From Apostichopus japonicus (Eukaryota > Echinodermata > Holothuroidea > Aspidochirotida > Stichopodidae): DNA of 64,000 bases. This document shows positions 26,310-35,686 of this stretch, piece after piece (position 1 is the first letter of the stretch; the number at the start of each line of letters is the position of its first letter). A model generated the notes under the pieces. It did not search any database. It was not told where the DNA came from and worked only from the letters and a program-made list of their open reading frames with translations. The translations under genes were made by a program, and so were the position numbers. The DNA is taken from assembly GCF_037975245.1 (NCBI RefSeq), contig NC_092576.1, positions 2,537,501-2,601,500 of the forward strand, written 5' to 3'.

Positions 26310-26810
26310 CCATGAATGAGGTGAAAAATCAGTTTAATATTGACCAGGATGATGGTGACATCAACCAGGAAATGTTGTTTGATTTAACCAGAACTGGCTG
26401 GAACATTCTGTGATATTAACCAGGACAGTATTAGCATCAACCAGGAAATGCTGGTTAATATCACCAGGAATGAGGTGAAATACCCATTGATATTAACCAG
26501 GATGTATTAGCATCAATCAGGAAATGTTGGTTAATATCACCAGAAATGAGGTGAATACCCATTGATATTAACCAGGATAGTATTAGCATCAACCAGGAAA
26601 TGCTGGTTAATATCACCAGGAATGAGGTGAAATACCCATTGATATTAGCCAGGATGTATGAGCATCAACCAGGAAATGTTGGTTAATATCACCAGGAATA
26701 AGGTGAAATATCCATTGATATTAACCAGGATAGTATTAGCATCAACCAGGAAATGTTGGCTAATATCACCAGGAATAAGGTGAAATACCCATTGATTTTA
26801 ACCAGGACAG
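26310..26810. repeat. ~76-bp tandem array, about 6 units
   Basis: The phrase CAACCAGGAAATG recurs at about 26363, 26438, 26515, 26589, 26667 and 26744, each followed by TTGGTTAATATCACCAGG-like and GGTGAAATACCCATTGATAT-like text. The period is 74-78 bp. The flanks to about 26990 hold further isolated ACCAGGA words, linking the array to the terminal repeat of the surrounding element. Confidence 0.9.
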
Positions 26811-27085
26811 TGTAAAATTTCAACACGAAATTAAATCAGGCTTTCCTTGTTATATCTACCAGGATTTTGTTAAAATCTCATTCACGGCAACTTGGTGATG
26901 ATCACCAGGATATATAGGGTAGCATATAAACGCAACTCCTAGTGAAACTTTCACCAGGAACTTGTGAAATTTCATCAGGGTGTTTTTAGAGTGTATCTTA
27001 ATGTTAATTATTCTAGACGTAGGCCTTGACCTTATTTCATTTATTGTGATCATTTACATTCTTCATAATATATTGTTCTCCTTAC

Positions 27086-27288
27086 CAAAGCTCTCCGAAT
27101 CTCTTAGACTGTACTCCATAGTTCAATAGTCCAATAACGTCTTCCTCGGTTAGTTCTGCTCTGTTTGCATTTACTGATAACTTCTGCAGTGTTGAAAGGG
27201 TTGGTAAACAAAGACCAGATTGGAGCACGATATCACCTTTATCTACCTTACTGAAGGACCACTTTAGATCTAGTTCATATATTGGTAT
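27086..27288 (-). CDS. NLR leucine-rich-repeat-type exon following the NACHT exon
   Basis: Minus strand: acceptor TTTCACTGCAG, then 67 codons beginning IPIYELDLKWSFSKVDKG, with VLQSGLCLPTLSTLQKLSV and GLLNYGVQSKRFGEL, then donor GTAAGG. It starts in phase 0, exactly the phase in which the NACHT exon (39960-41507) ends, and finishes with two bases of a split codon. It is homologous to the exon at 15351-15556 over its full length. The regular Leu spacing suits an LRR-like sensor segment. The intron separating it from the NACHT exon would be about 12.7 kb and is packed with transposons. No other coding exon was found between them. Confidence 0.8.
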
Positions 27289-27375
27289 CTGCAGTGAAAA
27301 AAAATATCAGGATTATTATGATCGCTCAATATAACTTTCGCCCCTCCGATTTTCTTTAATTATATTTAATAGCTT

Positions 27376-27575
27376 CCCAGCAAACACAAAAACGTTTTTA
27401 AAACGTTATTAAAACGTTTCGTCTTTTGTTTTGATAACGTTATTTGTGGTGTAATAAATATGTCACGAAAACGTTTTCAGGCTTTTATTCCCAAAAAAAA
27501 TCGGTAAAACATTAATATAACATTAATATCTTATAAAAACGTTATACCGACGTTTTAATAACACCGCATTTAACG
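27376..27575. mobile_element. Truncated AACGTT-rich MITE
   Basis: Begins CCCAGCAAACACAAAAACG and matches the complete element at 34819-35073 through ATGTCAC-AAAACGTTTTCAGG, ACATTAATATAACATTAATA and the ACGTTTTAATAACA region, then stops at about 27575 without the right terminal repeat. Confidence 0.8.
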
Positions 27576-29031
27576 TGTAACCTACAATTGGTGATTGAAA
27601 TCATCTAGCCTATAATGTAAATTCTACCATTTATTCTTTTCCGAATATTGTTGTATTTCAAAGACATATGGCCTATACATATACTTTGCACAAGTTATCC
27701 TAAACACTGACACAATAAGTTTTCAATATTAATTCTTAACATCAGAATGTGTGACTGGAACCATTTGGTTGCATTATATTAATTCTTAACATCAGAATGT
27801 GTGACTGGAACCATTTGGTTGCATTTAACATGCAAAATTGATCTTGTAAGTAGTTAAGACCTCTAAAAGCACCCCTGCACCCCCATCAATGCAAAATACA
27901 GGTGCCATACATTCATCTTTTCTTTAATCACCGGTGTATCTGAATATGCTCCAAACAACACGAACTACAGTTTTAAAAATGACGGCTGCATGCTTAGATT
28001 AAAGTACAACTTGACCAGTTGTATCATTGTCCTCACGATGTAGGTAAAGACCTAATATTAACAGCAATTGCCATGTGTGACTGTAAGTAGGCCTAGGCTA
28101 TATAGCGTAGCCTATTAATGTGTATATTACTCACCAGAATTGCTTTATTGTTAAAATTCAATTGAAGGTGAATCTCATTGGTTGTGAAAATGCTCCTCGC
28201 AAATTAATATATGAAATTATTAGTACGTGTAGGCCAAGTTGTTACACAAACCTATTTAATTTAGCCAGATACAGTGCATGTTAGTTGCAGGCTTCCTCCT
28301 TCGCCACAGTTAAACTGTAGAACGCGGCGAAGCAGTAAAATTGAAGCAGCCGACGCTCGCCTACAATTGCCACTATAACACCCCCCCCCCCCCACAGACG
28401 AAAACATCTCCCGAAAATTCATCACACACCCGGTCTTGGCCTATACCAGTCAAGCTGAGTGTGGAGTAACGAGTTGGTTTCCACCACACTGTCTTTTAAC
28501 CAATTTGTCTAACTTAATTAGGCAATTTTGTATGAAAAAATTTGCTTATGATGAAGCCAAAAACTTGATATGTGATTAAGTTAACAAAGCATTCTAAACA
28601 AAACGTGCACTAAAGATTAACCTTACTATTTTGTGTCAACGCTCACCAAAGTGCGTTCGTGTTAATAACTAATTATGCGCGAGAGCTAGTCTACACGCCA
28701 CCTAATATTATTACAATCATATATTTATCATAAGCCTAGGCCTAATTTAAATGACGAGTAGCTTAAATGAGGTCAGGGCTGCATAAATATCCGATCCATT
28801 GAAAATCAGTTAAGCCTAGGCCAATATCTAGGCCTAATATGACTTTCACACTAACCTAGAGATTAACGGGCTGCATCTTATCATGTGTGCAATTGGTGGC
28901 TTATAAATTGATATTCAATTCTACTAAAGGATATACCAAGCATAACTAGGCCTAGGGAATTACGCGCACCTATACTGATGCTATAACCTTGGTTCCTTCT
29001 TCTAAAATGAACTTCACACTAGGCCAGCGAG
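27576..29031. other. Intronic or intergenic stretch
   Basis: No exon recognised. It contains a 50-bp perfect tandem duplication at 27726-27825, a poly-C run near 28380-28393 and several AGGCCTA words. Nothing else stands out. Confidence 0.4.
27726..27825. repeat. Perfect 50-bp tandem duplication
   Basis: The 45-bp text beginning AATTCTTAACATCAGAATG at 27731 is repeated exactly 50 bp later at 27781, with shared ATATT before each copy. The identity indicates a recent duplication. Confidence 0.95.
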
Positions 29032-29187
29032 CAAGGGCGGCGGAAGCACTTTTAATCGGGGGGGGGGGACTAACGTCGAAGGGCACTTTGCAGGAATTCG
29101 ATTGGACTGATGCAGTCTGATATTTACCCTTTATAACTCTTATTGTATTATCTTATTTGCGTATACTCCATCAACGCCACCCCCCTC

Positions 29188-29516
29188 CAGTGGCGGAGCT
29201 AGAGGTATTGGTCAGGGGGCGAGAATGGTCTGTAGGGGCGCTTTCGACACTATCTAAGCGGAGCGCCACCACAGGTTGGCGCGGAGCGTACATACATTTT
29301 TTTGATAAAGGTACTCCCTAGATCGCCGGAAATGACCCTTTCCGGGCCTTGCTAACTTGCAGATGTGACAAATGTCAATAGGTAGAGGAGAGCGCAATAA
29401 AATAAATCAATAATCGCGAATAAGTAAAAAGCTGAAAAGGGCGCCAACAGTCCAATTGAGTGCGTCGGGGGGGGGGGGGGGCATCCGCCCCTGACTGTAT
29501 GGACGCTCCACCACTG
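29188..29516. mobile_element. Nested nonautonomous hAT element, 329 bp
   Basis: Ends are CAGTGGCGGAGCTAGAGG and, inverse, CAGTGGTGGAGCGTCC. The flanks CCCCCCTC are compatible with an 8-bp duplication in C-rich target sequence. The interior includes the shared core block (CTAAGCGGAGCGCCACC) and the GACAAATGTCAATAGG-to-GGGCGCCAACAGTCC region that matches the element at 31941-32341. Confidence 0.85.
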
Positions 29517-29885
29517 CCCCCCCCCCCCCTCAATGAAACAATGCATACTAGCACTGCAATATCTAATTTGCAAATTGGGAAACACGGAACAAGTTTTCTT
29601 TCGAGACAAAATGAGGTAAAAACATTATTAAATCCAAGTCCCTGAACACGCGATCGATACATGCATGAAAGCAAATGAAATATGTCAAAATACGAAAGGA
29701 TGGTGTAGGTTGTGGGATATTAAAACTATACTTATTATTCATAGTAGGCTATAAACGGTTTCTGCTCATTACAAAGTCACAATGTACTATAGCAATGCAT
29801 TTTTGGAAATGCATTAGGATTCTTGTGGCAATTTGAATATGCATAATGGCACTCACCAGAATTTTAGAAGCCTTGTGGTAGTAAA

Positions 29886-30161
29886 CATAGGCGTAGGAGC
29901 CGGGGGGTGGGGGGGGGGCTGCAGCCCGCAACCAATATTTTTTGGGAAAATTCGGGCAATATGCTGAGAATTTTTCGGGCACCTACTGAAAGAAAAGTAA
30001 TATGCTTTGTGTTTTTCAATGGTTAAACTGATATTGTTATCATCATTATTATGGAAGGGTAATAACACGACAAATGATTGTATGTTATTGGCATGCGATG
30101 CAATGTTGAGCACGCGCGGAACAGCCCCCCCCCCCAATCAAATTGGGATCCTAAGCCTATG
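29886..30161. mobile_element. Nested nonautonomous hAT-like element, 276 bp
   Basis: Ends are CATAGGCGTAGGAGCC and, inverse, CATAGGCTTAGGATCC. The flanks GTAGTAAA (29878-29885) and GTAGTTAA (30162-30169) form an 8-bp duplication with one mismatch. There is no coding capacity. Confidence 0.8.
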
Positions 30162-30867
30162 GTAGTTAACATTTAAAACTTCCCGAAATATTTCATTCGC
30201 CGTTGGTTTCGATTTGTAAACTCTTTTTTATTTAGAAATTTTCGTGTAGAAAAAAGGGCACTTTTTAAACCTGAGGAAAAGTGGGGGCACGTGCCCCCTG
30301 TGCCCCCGGTTCCGCCGCCCTTGCCGGCGAGCAATGAGGCCTACAAGAGGCATACAAGCATTTAAAAAGCAACTTGACATAACGCTGACCGTAAACATAA
30401 ATCATCTATAAAACGAATCAGTTCATACCACAACATCAAGGGAAATTCGTGCCGCATGAATTATTTCAGAAAAAATAAGAAATAAATAAAACTTACATCT
30501 ACATAGGCTAGGCTTCAGTGAATTTAAAGTAAACCGAAAAATGTGTCCATAGAAATGGTATTGAATCACTATGATATTTTTCGCTATATTTAATCTTAGG
30601 CTCAATCCAGTTCTACGTGTAGGCAGATGCTCCTGTCATTACACCATGTATGCAGATCCTACGCACAGCGCTTTGTGCAGGCCCTGGGTTAAACTTAAAT
30701 TAAAACCAACTTTAATCTGTTAACGTAGGTTTACAACGTTAGACACACATATAACAAATTCGATAATAACCTTACAGCCTCACAAATTCCTATGAAATTT
30801 AGTCCATACATCTGACAACATTTTACACACATTTTATTTGGCCATTTCCTGGGAGGGCGTCTTGCTA

Positions 30868-30968
30868 CTATCTAAGCGGAGCGCCACCATGAGTTGGCGC
30901 GCAGCGTACGGAATTTTTTTAGCTAAAGAGACTCCTAGATCGTTGGAAATGACACTTCCCAGGCCTTA
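30868..30968. mobile_element. Orphan hAT core fragment
   Basis: Contains CTATCTAAGCGGAGCG and the following GAGTTGGCGCGCAGCG and GGAAATGACACTTCCC, the core block found in the neighbouring elements, but no recognisable termini. Confidence 0.65.
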
Positions 30969-31619
30969 ATTGTAAGCTGCTCTAAAGTTTTCTCAACATC
31001 CTTTATTTTGAGATCGCATATGTCTTGATATGGTCATTAAATAGTTTAGTACAATAGAATAAAAAACAGTCTGGTAAGTTACTTTGAAATATTATGACAT
31101 GTCTTTTGTAAGTCTGACACCGGCGTTGACATTTTTCGGCAAATCTGCAAATTGCGCGTGGAAAATAAAAAAAAAGATTGACTAGGCTTTCAGATCGTGG
31201 GCCGAAATTAAAAAAAATCGTTCAAATTCGTTGCAACAGAGAGAGGACTACCAACAAATGCCATTATAATTATGAAAATAATATGAAATCACCATTATTG
31301 ATGTTCCCAGTTGTCACAAGTGCACATATTTGCAGTTGTTATTGATAACCGTTTCCATTTTAATCAAATTTGGAGAGAATTTATAAGGCAAAAATACAGC
31401 GTATGATGTCACGAGTAACCAATCACAATCGCGTCTACAGGCTTGCGCAATACTTTTCAACATCTGGCAACATTTGAACATGGCGTCAACTAGTGATAAG
31501 GCGGCCTGCCGAACGAAAATGAAATTATAATGCATTATCCATGTTTCAAAGACAGCCTCGGGGAAAGTGACTGCATTTATCAATATCTCCAAAGCTAAAA
31601 GTAATCAGATGTGCTTTGC
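30969..31619. other. Stretch between hAT elements, no gene recognised
   Basis: The minus-strand frame at 31314-31592 has no splice or domain support. It contains no further transposon end. Confidence 0.35.
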
Positions 31620-32706
31620 CAGCAGGCGCGGCGGAAAGGAAAAATTATTGGGGGGGCTAATGTGTGGAGACTATCTAAGCGGAGCGCCACCATCGGTTGG
31701 CACGGAGCGCACAAGAAAATTTTGGGTTTTTTCAAACCCCCAGATGGCCGGAAACGGCACTTTCCGAGTGTTTTATGCTGCGAATACCTAGCCCTAAAAT
31801 ATAGGTCTCAAGCCTGCAATTTCTCAGATTGCACGTAGAAGTCTGTAAAAACATTGTAATTTGTATATTCGATGGTTTTTTAAAGAGAGTAGCTTTTACT
31901 CGTAGTGTACTCGCAAAGATGTTTTTGAGTGTAGTAAGGGCAGTGGCGGAGCTAGAGTATTGGTCAGGGAGGGCAAGAATGGTCTGTAGGTGCGCTTTCG
32001 ACACTATCTAAGCGGAGCGCCACCATCGGTTGGCGCGGAGCGTACAGATATTTTTTGAGTAAAGATACTCCCTAGATTGCAGGAAATGACCCTTTCCGGG
32101 GCCTTGCTAATTTGCAGATAAACGGAGAATAAATAGGTGTCGTCGCCATTTTGTCGGAAAATTACACCAACAGAATATGACAAATGTCAATAGGTATATG
32201 AGAGCGCAATAAAATAGTCAAAAATCGCGAATAAGTAAAAAGTGGTGAAAAGCTGAAAAGGGCGCCAGCAGTCCATTTGAGTCCGTCAGGGGGGAGGGGG
32301 GCATCCACCCCCTGACTGTATATATGGACGCTCCGCCACTAAGTAAGGCAATGTTGGAGAACTGGCTGAAATGAGGCAAGTCATTGGCCTAAGACGAAGT
32401 CGTGTTACGCTTACCGGTACTCACACTCACTGCTTCCACTTTTCACAGGGCGTGAAGACGCGGTTGGGGTGACAATGTGGTCTATAGCCAGGGGACGGGC
32501 CGAGGGTCCCCCAGCAATTACTAAAATTATTACACCTATAGAGTATACGTGTGCATCGGACAGATCGACAAGTATGCATTGAAAAATGGGCAGATGCACG
32601 TTTCGGAGCCTTGGTAAATATTGGGGGGGCTTATCATGCATTTGCCCCCTCAGCTTTTTTATTGGGGGCTGAGCCCCCCCAAGCCCCCCCGGTTCCGCCG
32701 CCACTG
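31620..32706. mobile_element. Nonautonomous hAT element, inverted relative of 19506-20424
   Basis: Begins CAGCAGGCGCGGCGGAA and ends GGTTCCGCCGCCACTG. The flanks TGCTTTGC (31612-31619) and TGCTTTGG (32707-32714) are an 8-bp duplication with one mismatch. Both outer thirds match 19506-20424 in reverse orientation, including ACCGGTACTCACACTCACTG. A 401-bp element (31941-32341) is inserted in it and about 240 bp of the middle is missing compared with the other copy. Confidence 0.88.
31941..32341. mobile_element. Nested nonautonomous hAT element, 401 bp
   Basis: Begins CAGTGGCGGAGCTAGAG and ends GGACGCTCCGCCACT(A), the final base differing from the expected G. The flanks AGTAAGGG (31933-31940) and AGTAAGGC (32342-32349) are an 8-bp duplication with one mismatch. 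It matches 29188-29516 and carries the shared core block. Confidence 0.88.
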
Positions 32707-32980
32707 TGCTTTGGAATGGAAGGCTTTAGGTGAATACTCAATTTTGCAAAACTCATGGTATGCAGCATAAGTTAGCATATTTTATTTGAGCTTTATCAGT
32801 CACTGTTTTTATTGATGTGGAAATTTATTTTAATGTTTCATATCTCTTTTTAAACTATCTATCAGCTATGCAACATTGAAGTAATTGAAAGCAACTTTTA
32901 ATTACTTGAGGTGAAGCAAAGGGGCACATTTTTGTATCACATATACATATTAAATAAATCTTCATCTGCTCTGTCTACAG

Positions 32981-33132
32981 AATCAATGGATCAAGGACCT
33001 GCCCCAAAGCAGCTGAGATCAGTCCACACACTTCACAGTGGCCACATTCTGTCTCCAGTAGTTACATTATTCAAGACCTTCAAATTTGCAAATCTGCATG
33101 AGAGTGACATGATGGAAAGTTGCCATGTCTAA
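32981..33132 (+). CDS. Candidate terminal exon, unknown protein
   Basis: Plus strand: a pyrimidine-rich acceptor TCTGCTCTGTCTACAG at about 32965-32980 is followed by an open frame that includes MDQGPAPKQLRSVHTLHSG and HESDMMESCHV and then a TAA at 33130. The composition is less AT-rich than the flanks. No upstream exon or family was recognised. It would be antisense to the NLR gene and inside its largest intron. Confidence 0.3.
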
Positions 33133-34818
33133 ATTCCTGCAAATTTTCATGAATATGTACAATTTACTTCATAGGTCCTGTTCTATGAAAATGTATACAT
33201 ACTGTAGCTACTAGATAAAGTAAATGTTTTCAAATGTTACTTCAGTTTGACAATGATGGTAAAAAGTAATGTATGCACTGGTGATGGTGTGTGCCTGTGA
33301 TGTCTTGGATTATACACATAATATTTTAGGTACATTTTCAAACTTGCATGTAGGCACACAAATTAAATCTATTTTGGTCAAAAATGGTGTGAGCTTTGAA
33401 AATCTTGTTTTCCAAGGAATCTCCAATCCAGTTGACTCTCTGAATGGTTATATAAAAATAATTGTCATTGTACTGCATAATGTCCTCACTCAGTGCATGT
33501 TGAATATCTTGTTCAAAAAGTGTAACAATAACTAGAATACTGTCACTATTCATATATGCCGTTGACCAAATATGCTAAATGATTGTTTCTAGTTACACTT
33601 CTTTATTCATAATGTATTGGCCCTTTATAAAGTATCTGTAAAAAGAAATTCTTCAATAAAACGTGATGAAAAAACAAACATAGGTATGGGAATTGCGATA
33701 TCTATTGTCGCCTTTTTTGAAAATTTGTTTTTTAGCGGATTTAAAAGCACCAGGGTACGTCCCAGAAGTGAAAACCAGATTGAAAATGTAACAGAGTATC
33801 GAGACAATGACGCGAGCAATGATGTGAGAAACCTGTATGATGTCAGCATTGTAACCTTTTAACATCTTCTTTGGCATTCCAGTACCTGGACACCACCTGT
33901 CTATAAGGGTATAGTATAGCTCACTAGCTTGTTTGATCAGTGATTGCGCACTGGCTACATGATCCTGATTGGCTGTTTGTATTAGTATTTATTCAGGCGC
34001 TTTGCGAGAAATTTGACAAGGGAGGGATGAACCTGTAGGCAAATTATCAGAGCCGTAGATTCGGCATTGGGAACTATATATCTAAGCGTAGCGCCACCAT
34101 TGTTAGCGCGAATTGTACAAGAAAATTTTGGCCGTAAAAGCCTCCCACTTTGATGTGTTCACACAAGTCAAACATGTTTGTAAAGGTTCAGGTCCTTGCT
34201 TCCCGTTATTAATGACATGCACGCGATTCAAGAAGCGAATTAACGATAATGATAATTACAGTGAAACTCTAGAAATAGGAACGAAATCTGCCAACTAAAT
34301 TATTCGAGGCAATAATTTGTACGACCTGAATCTCTATCAGTCAGGTCACGATGTACAAACCAAGAAGGGAAACCATATAACTACAGGCCTATTCAGGCGA
34401 ACATGTAGAGGAACTGCTTGAAGACTTACTCTTAATTAGAAATAAAATATATTCAGTCTATGAGGGTATATAATTAATAAATGAACCCTGAAAAGAATTC
34501 TGCCTAATGAGGATTCTAGATTTAGCCAATAGTTCACTATGTATCAAGATACACTGCGTAACCTGTTTTCCGGTGCCGGGAACCTATATACCATTGTGTA
34601 CTAAATGTGTACTTCGTCATCAGCACATATCTGGGAATACGTCATGCATAAGCATTGTTTAGTTTCAAGCCAAATGAAATAGACAACATTTTTTTTTTTG
34701 GACAAGGGGATTTCCATTGAGGGAATAGTGCAAGGGTCTCGTTCGGCACTTTATAGGTTGATAGTGCGCCGATTTCCTTGGTACCGCATTTAACTCTGTG
34801 TGAGTGATAGCTTAGCCT
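33133..34818. other. Intronic or intergenic stretch
   Basis: Short overlapping frames on both strands (33269-33553, 33617-33877) are AT-rich and unsupported. An eroded hAT core lies at 34075-34140. Nothing else was recognised. Confidence 0.35.
34075..34140. mobile_element. Eroded hAT core fragment
   Basis: ATATCTAAGCGTAGCGCCAC followed by TAGCGCGAATTGTACAAG and AAAATTTTGG is a diverged form of the core block in the neighbouring elements. No ends are visible. Confidence 0.55.
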
Positions 34819-35073
34819 CCCAGCAAACAAAAAAAAAACGTTATAAACGGGTTTCGTTTATTGTTTTTATAACGTTATTTTTGGTGTAATAAATATGTCA
34901 CAAAAACGTTTTCAGGCTATTATTTCAAAACATTTTTTCGTTAAAACATTAATGTAACATTAATATCTCATAAAATGTTATGCCGACGTTTTTATAACAT
35001 CACATTTAACGTTATTAAAACATATTTTAGAGGCTCTTTTAAAAATATTATGATAACGTTTGTGTTTGCTGGG
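34819..35073. mobile_element. Complete AACGTT-rich MITE, 255 bp
   Basis: The left end CCCAGCAAACAAAAA and right end GTTTGTGTTTGCTGGG are inverted repeats. The interior is built of AACGTT-like words and AACATTAATGTAACATTAAT. A truncated relative sits at 27376-27575. No coding capacity; the target duplication is not clear. Confidence 0.85.
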
Positions 35074-35129
35074 CTATATGTGCGTCATTATATCTTAGCG
35101 CAGGTTGCAAAGAGTATAAATAAAAGCAG

Positions 35130-35420
35130 ACTGTAATGGCTGCACTGTTAATAAGAATTGTAAATTTACAGTAAATTCCTGTCGATTTTTACAGAAAACG
35201 CCGGTTTTCTATATTTACATGTAAACGTCTGTTAAAATAACATACGTTTTCTGTACAGCAAGTGGTTTACAAAAAATTGTAGTATTTTCCCTCCAATGAA
35301 AATTTACAGGATAATCCTGTAACATTTTTCAGAATATGTCAGTTTTTTTACATTACATGTAAAATTCTGTGATTTTTACAGACGTTATGTATGTCATGTA
35401 CTTTACAGAATAAGTTTGTT
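35130..35420. repeat. Segment rich in TTTACAG words, possible MITE remnant
   Basis: TTTACAG/CTGTAAA-type words occur repeatedly in both orientations (for example near 35164, 35197, 35303, 35377), interspersed with CATGTAAA. The density suggests a small repetitive element, but the ends were not defined. Confidence 0.4.
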
Positions 35421-35686
35421 TTGCAATCTAATGCATGTAATTTGGAATTTGAAGAATGTTATACGGAAATATACCTAAAGGTGGAAACACTTTACTAATA
35501 TGCAATGGTATACAACAAAATCCATCGTGTAGTAACATTACCGTACGGCAAAGAAAAGAATGAAATACAACCACAAAGCTATTAACGATAGCTCCGTGAT
35601 CCAACTCACAATTACCAGTTAACTTTGTCCCTACAGTCATTTTCTGCTTCAGTGTTACATTTGAGCAACAACCCCCACCCCGTGAG

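Larger units (their letters stand above)
20475..26993. mobile_element. 6.5-kb DNA-transposon-like element with CACTCTAAAAACA ends
   Basis: The left end CACTCTAAAAACAACCTGGT at 20475 is matched in inverse orientation at 26960-26993 (TCAGGGTGTTTTTAGAGTG). The TIR is about 30 bp with mismatches. Flanking copies of a 40-bp minisatellite show where it inserted, but the target duplication is not clear. The interior has an AT-rich body, short frames with possible exons, a 372-bp nested hAT element and a ~76-bp tandem array near the right end carrying the same ACCAGG word as the TIR. No transposase domain was recognised, so the superfamily is undetermined. Confidence 0.6.
19464..27031. repeat. 40-bp minisatellite interrupted by two transposons
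   Basis: Units beginning TATCTT and containing TTCTAGAC-TA-GGC occur at 19464-19503, at 20431-20470 and at about 26994-27031, with a further degraded unit just before 19464. Subtracting the hAT element and one target duplication places the first two units exactly 40 bp apart. Subtracting the 6.5-kb element places the next at 44 bp. The simplest reading is a short tandem array into which two unrelated transposons inserted. Confidence 0.7.
29032..30323. mobile_element. hAT-type element, 1.29 kb, hosting two nested insertions
   Basis: The ends are CAAGGGCGGCGGAAGC at 29032 and, inverse, CAAGGGCGGCGGAACCGG at 30323. The flanks CCAGCGAG (29024-29031) and CCGGCGAG (30324-30331) are an 8-bp target duplication with one mismatch. 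Two further elements with their own 8-bp duplications lie inside (29188-29516 and 29886-30161), giving a clear insertion order. No transposase frame was found. Confidence 0.85.

Noticed and set aside
29352-30137. Pro/Gly-rich frames on both strands
   Set aside because: They arise from C- and G-homopolymer runs at the ends of hAT elements and overlap the element termini.
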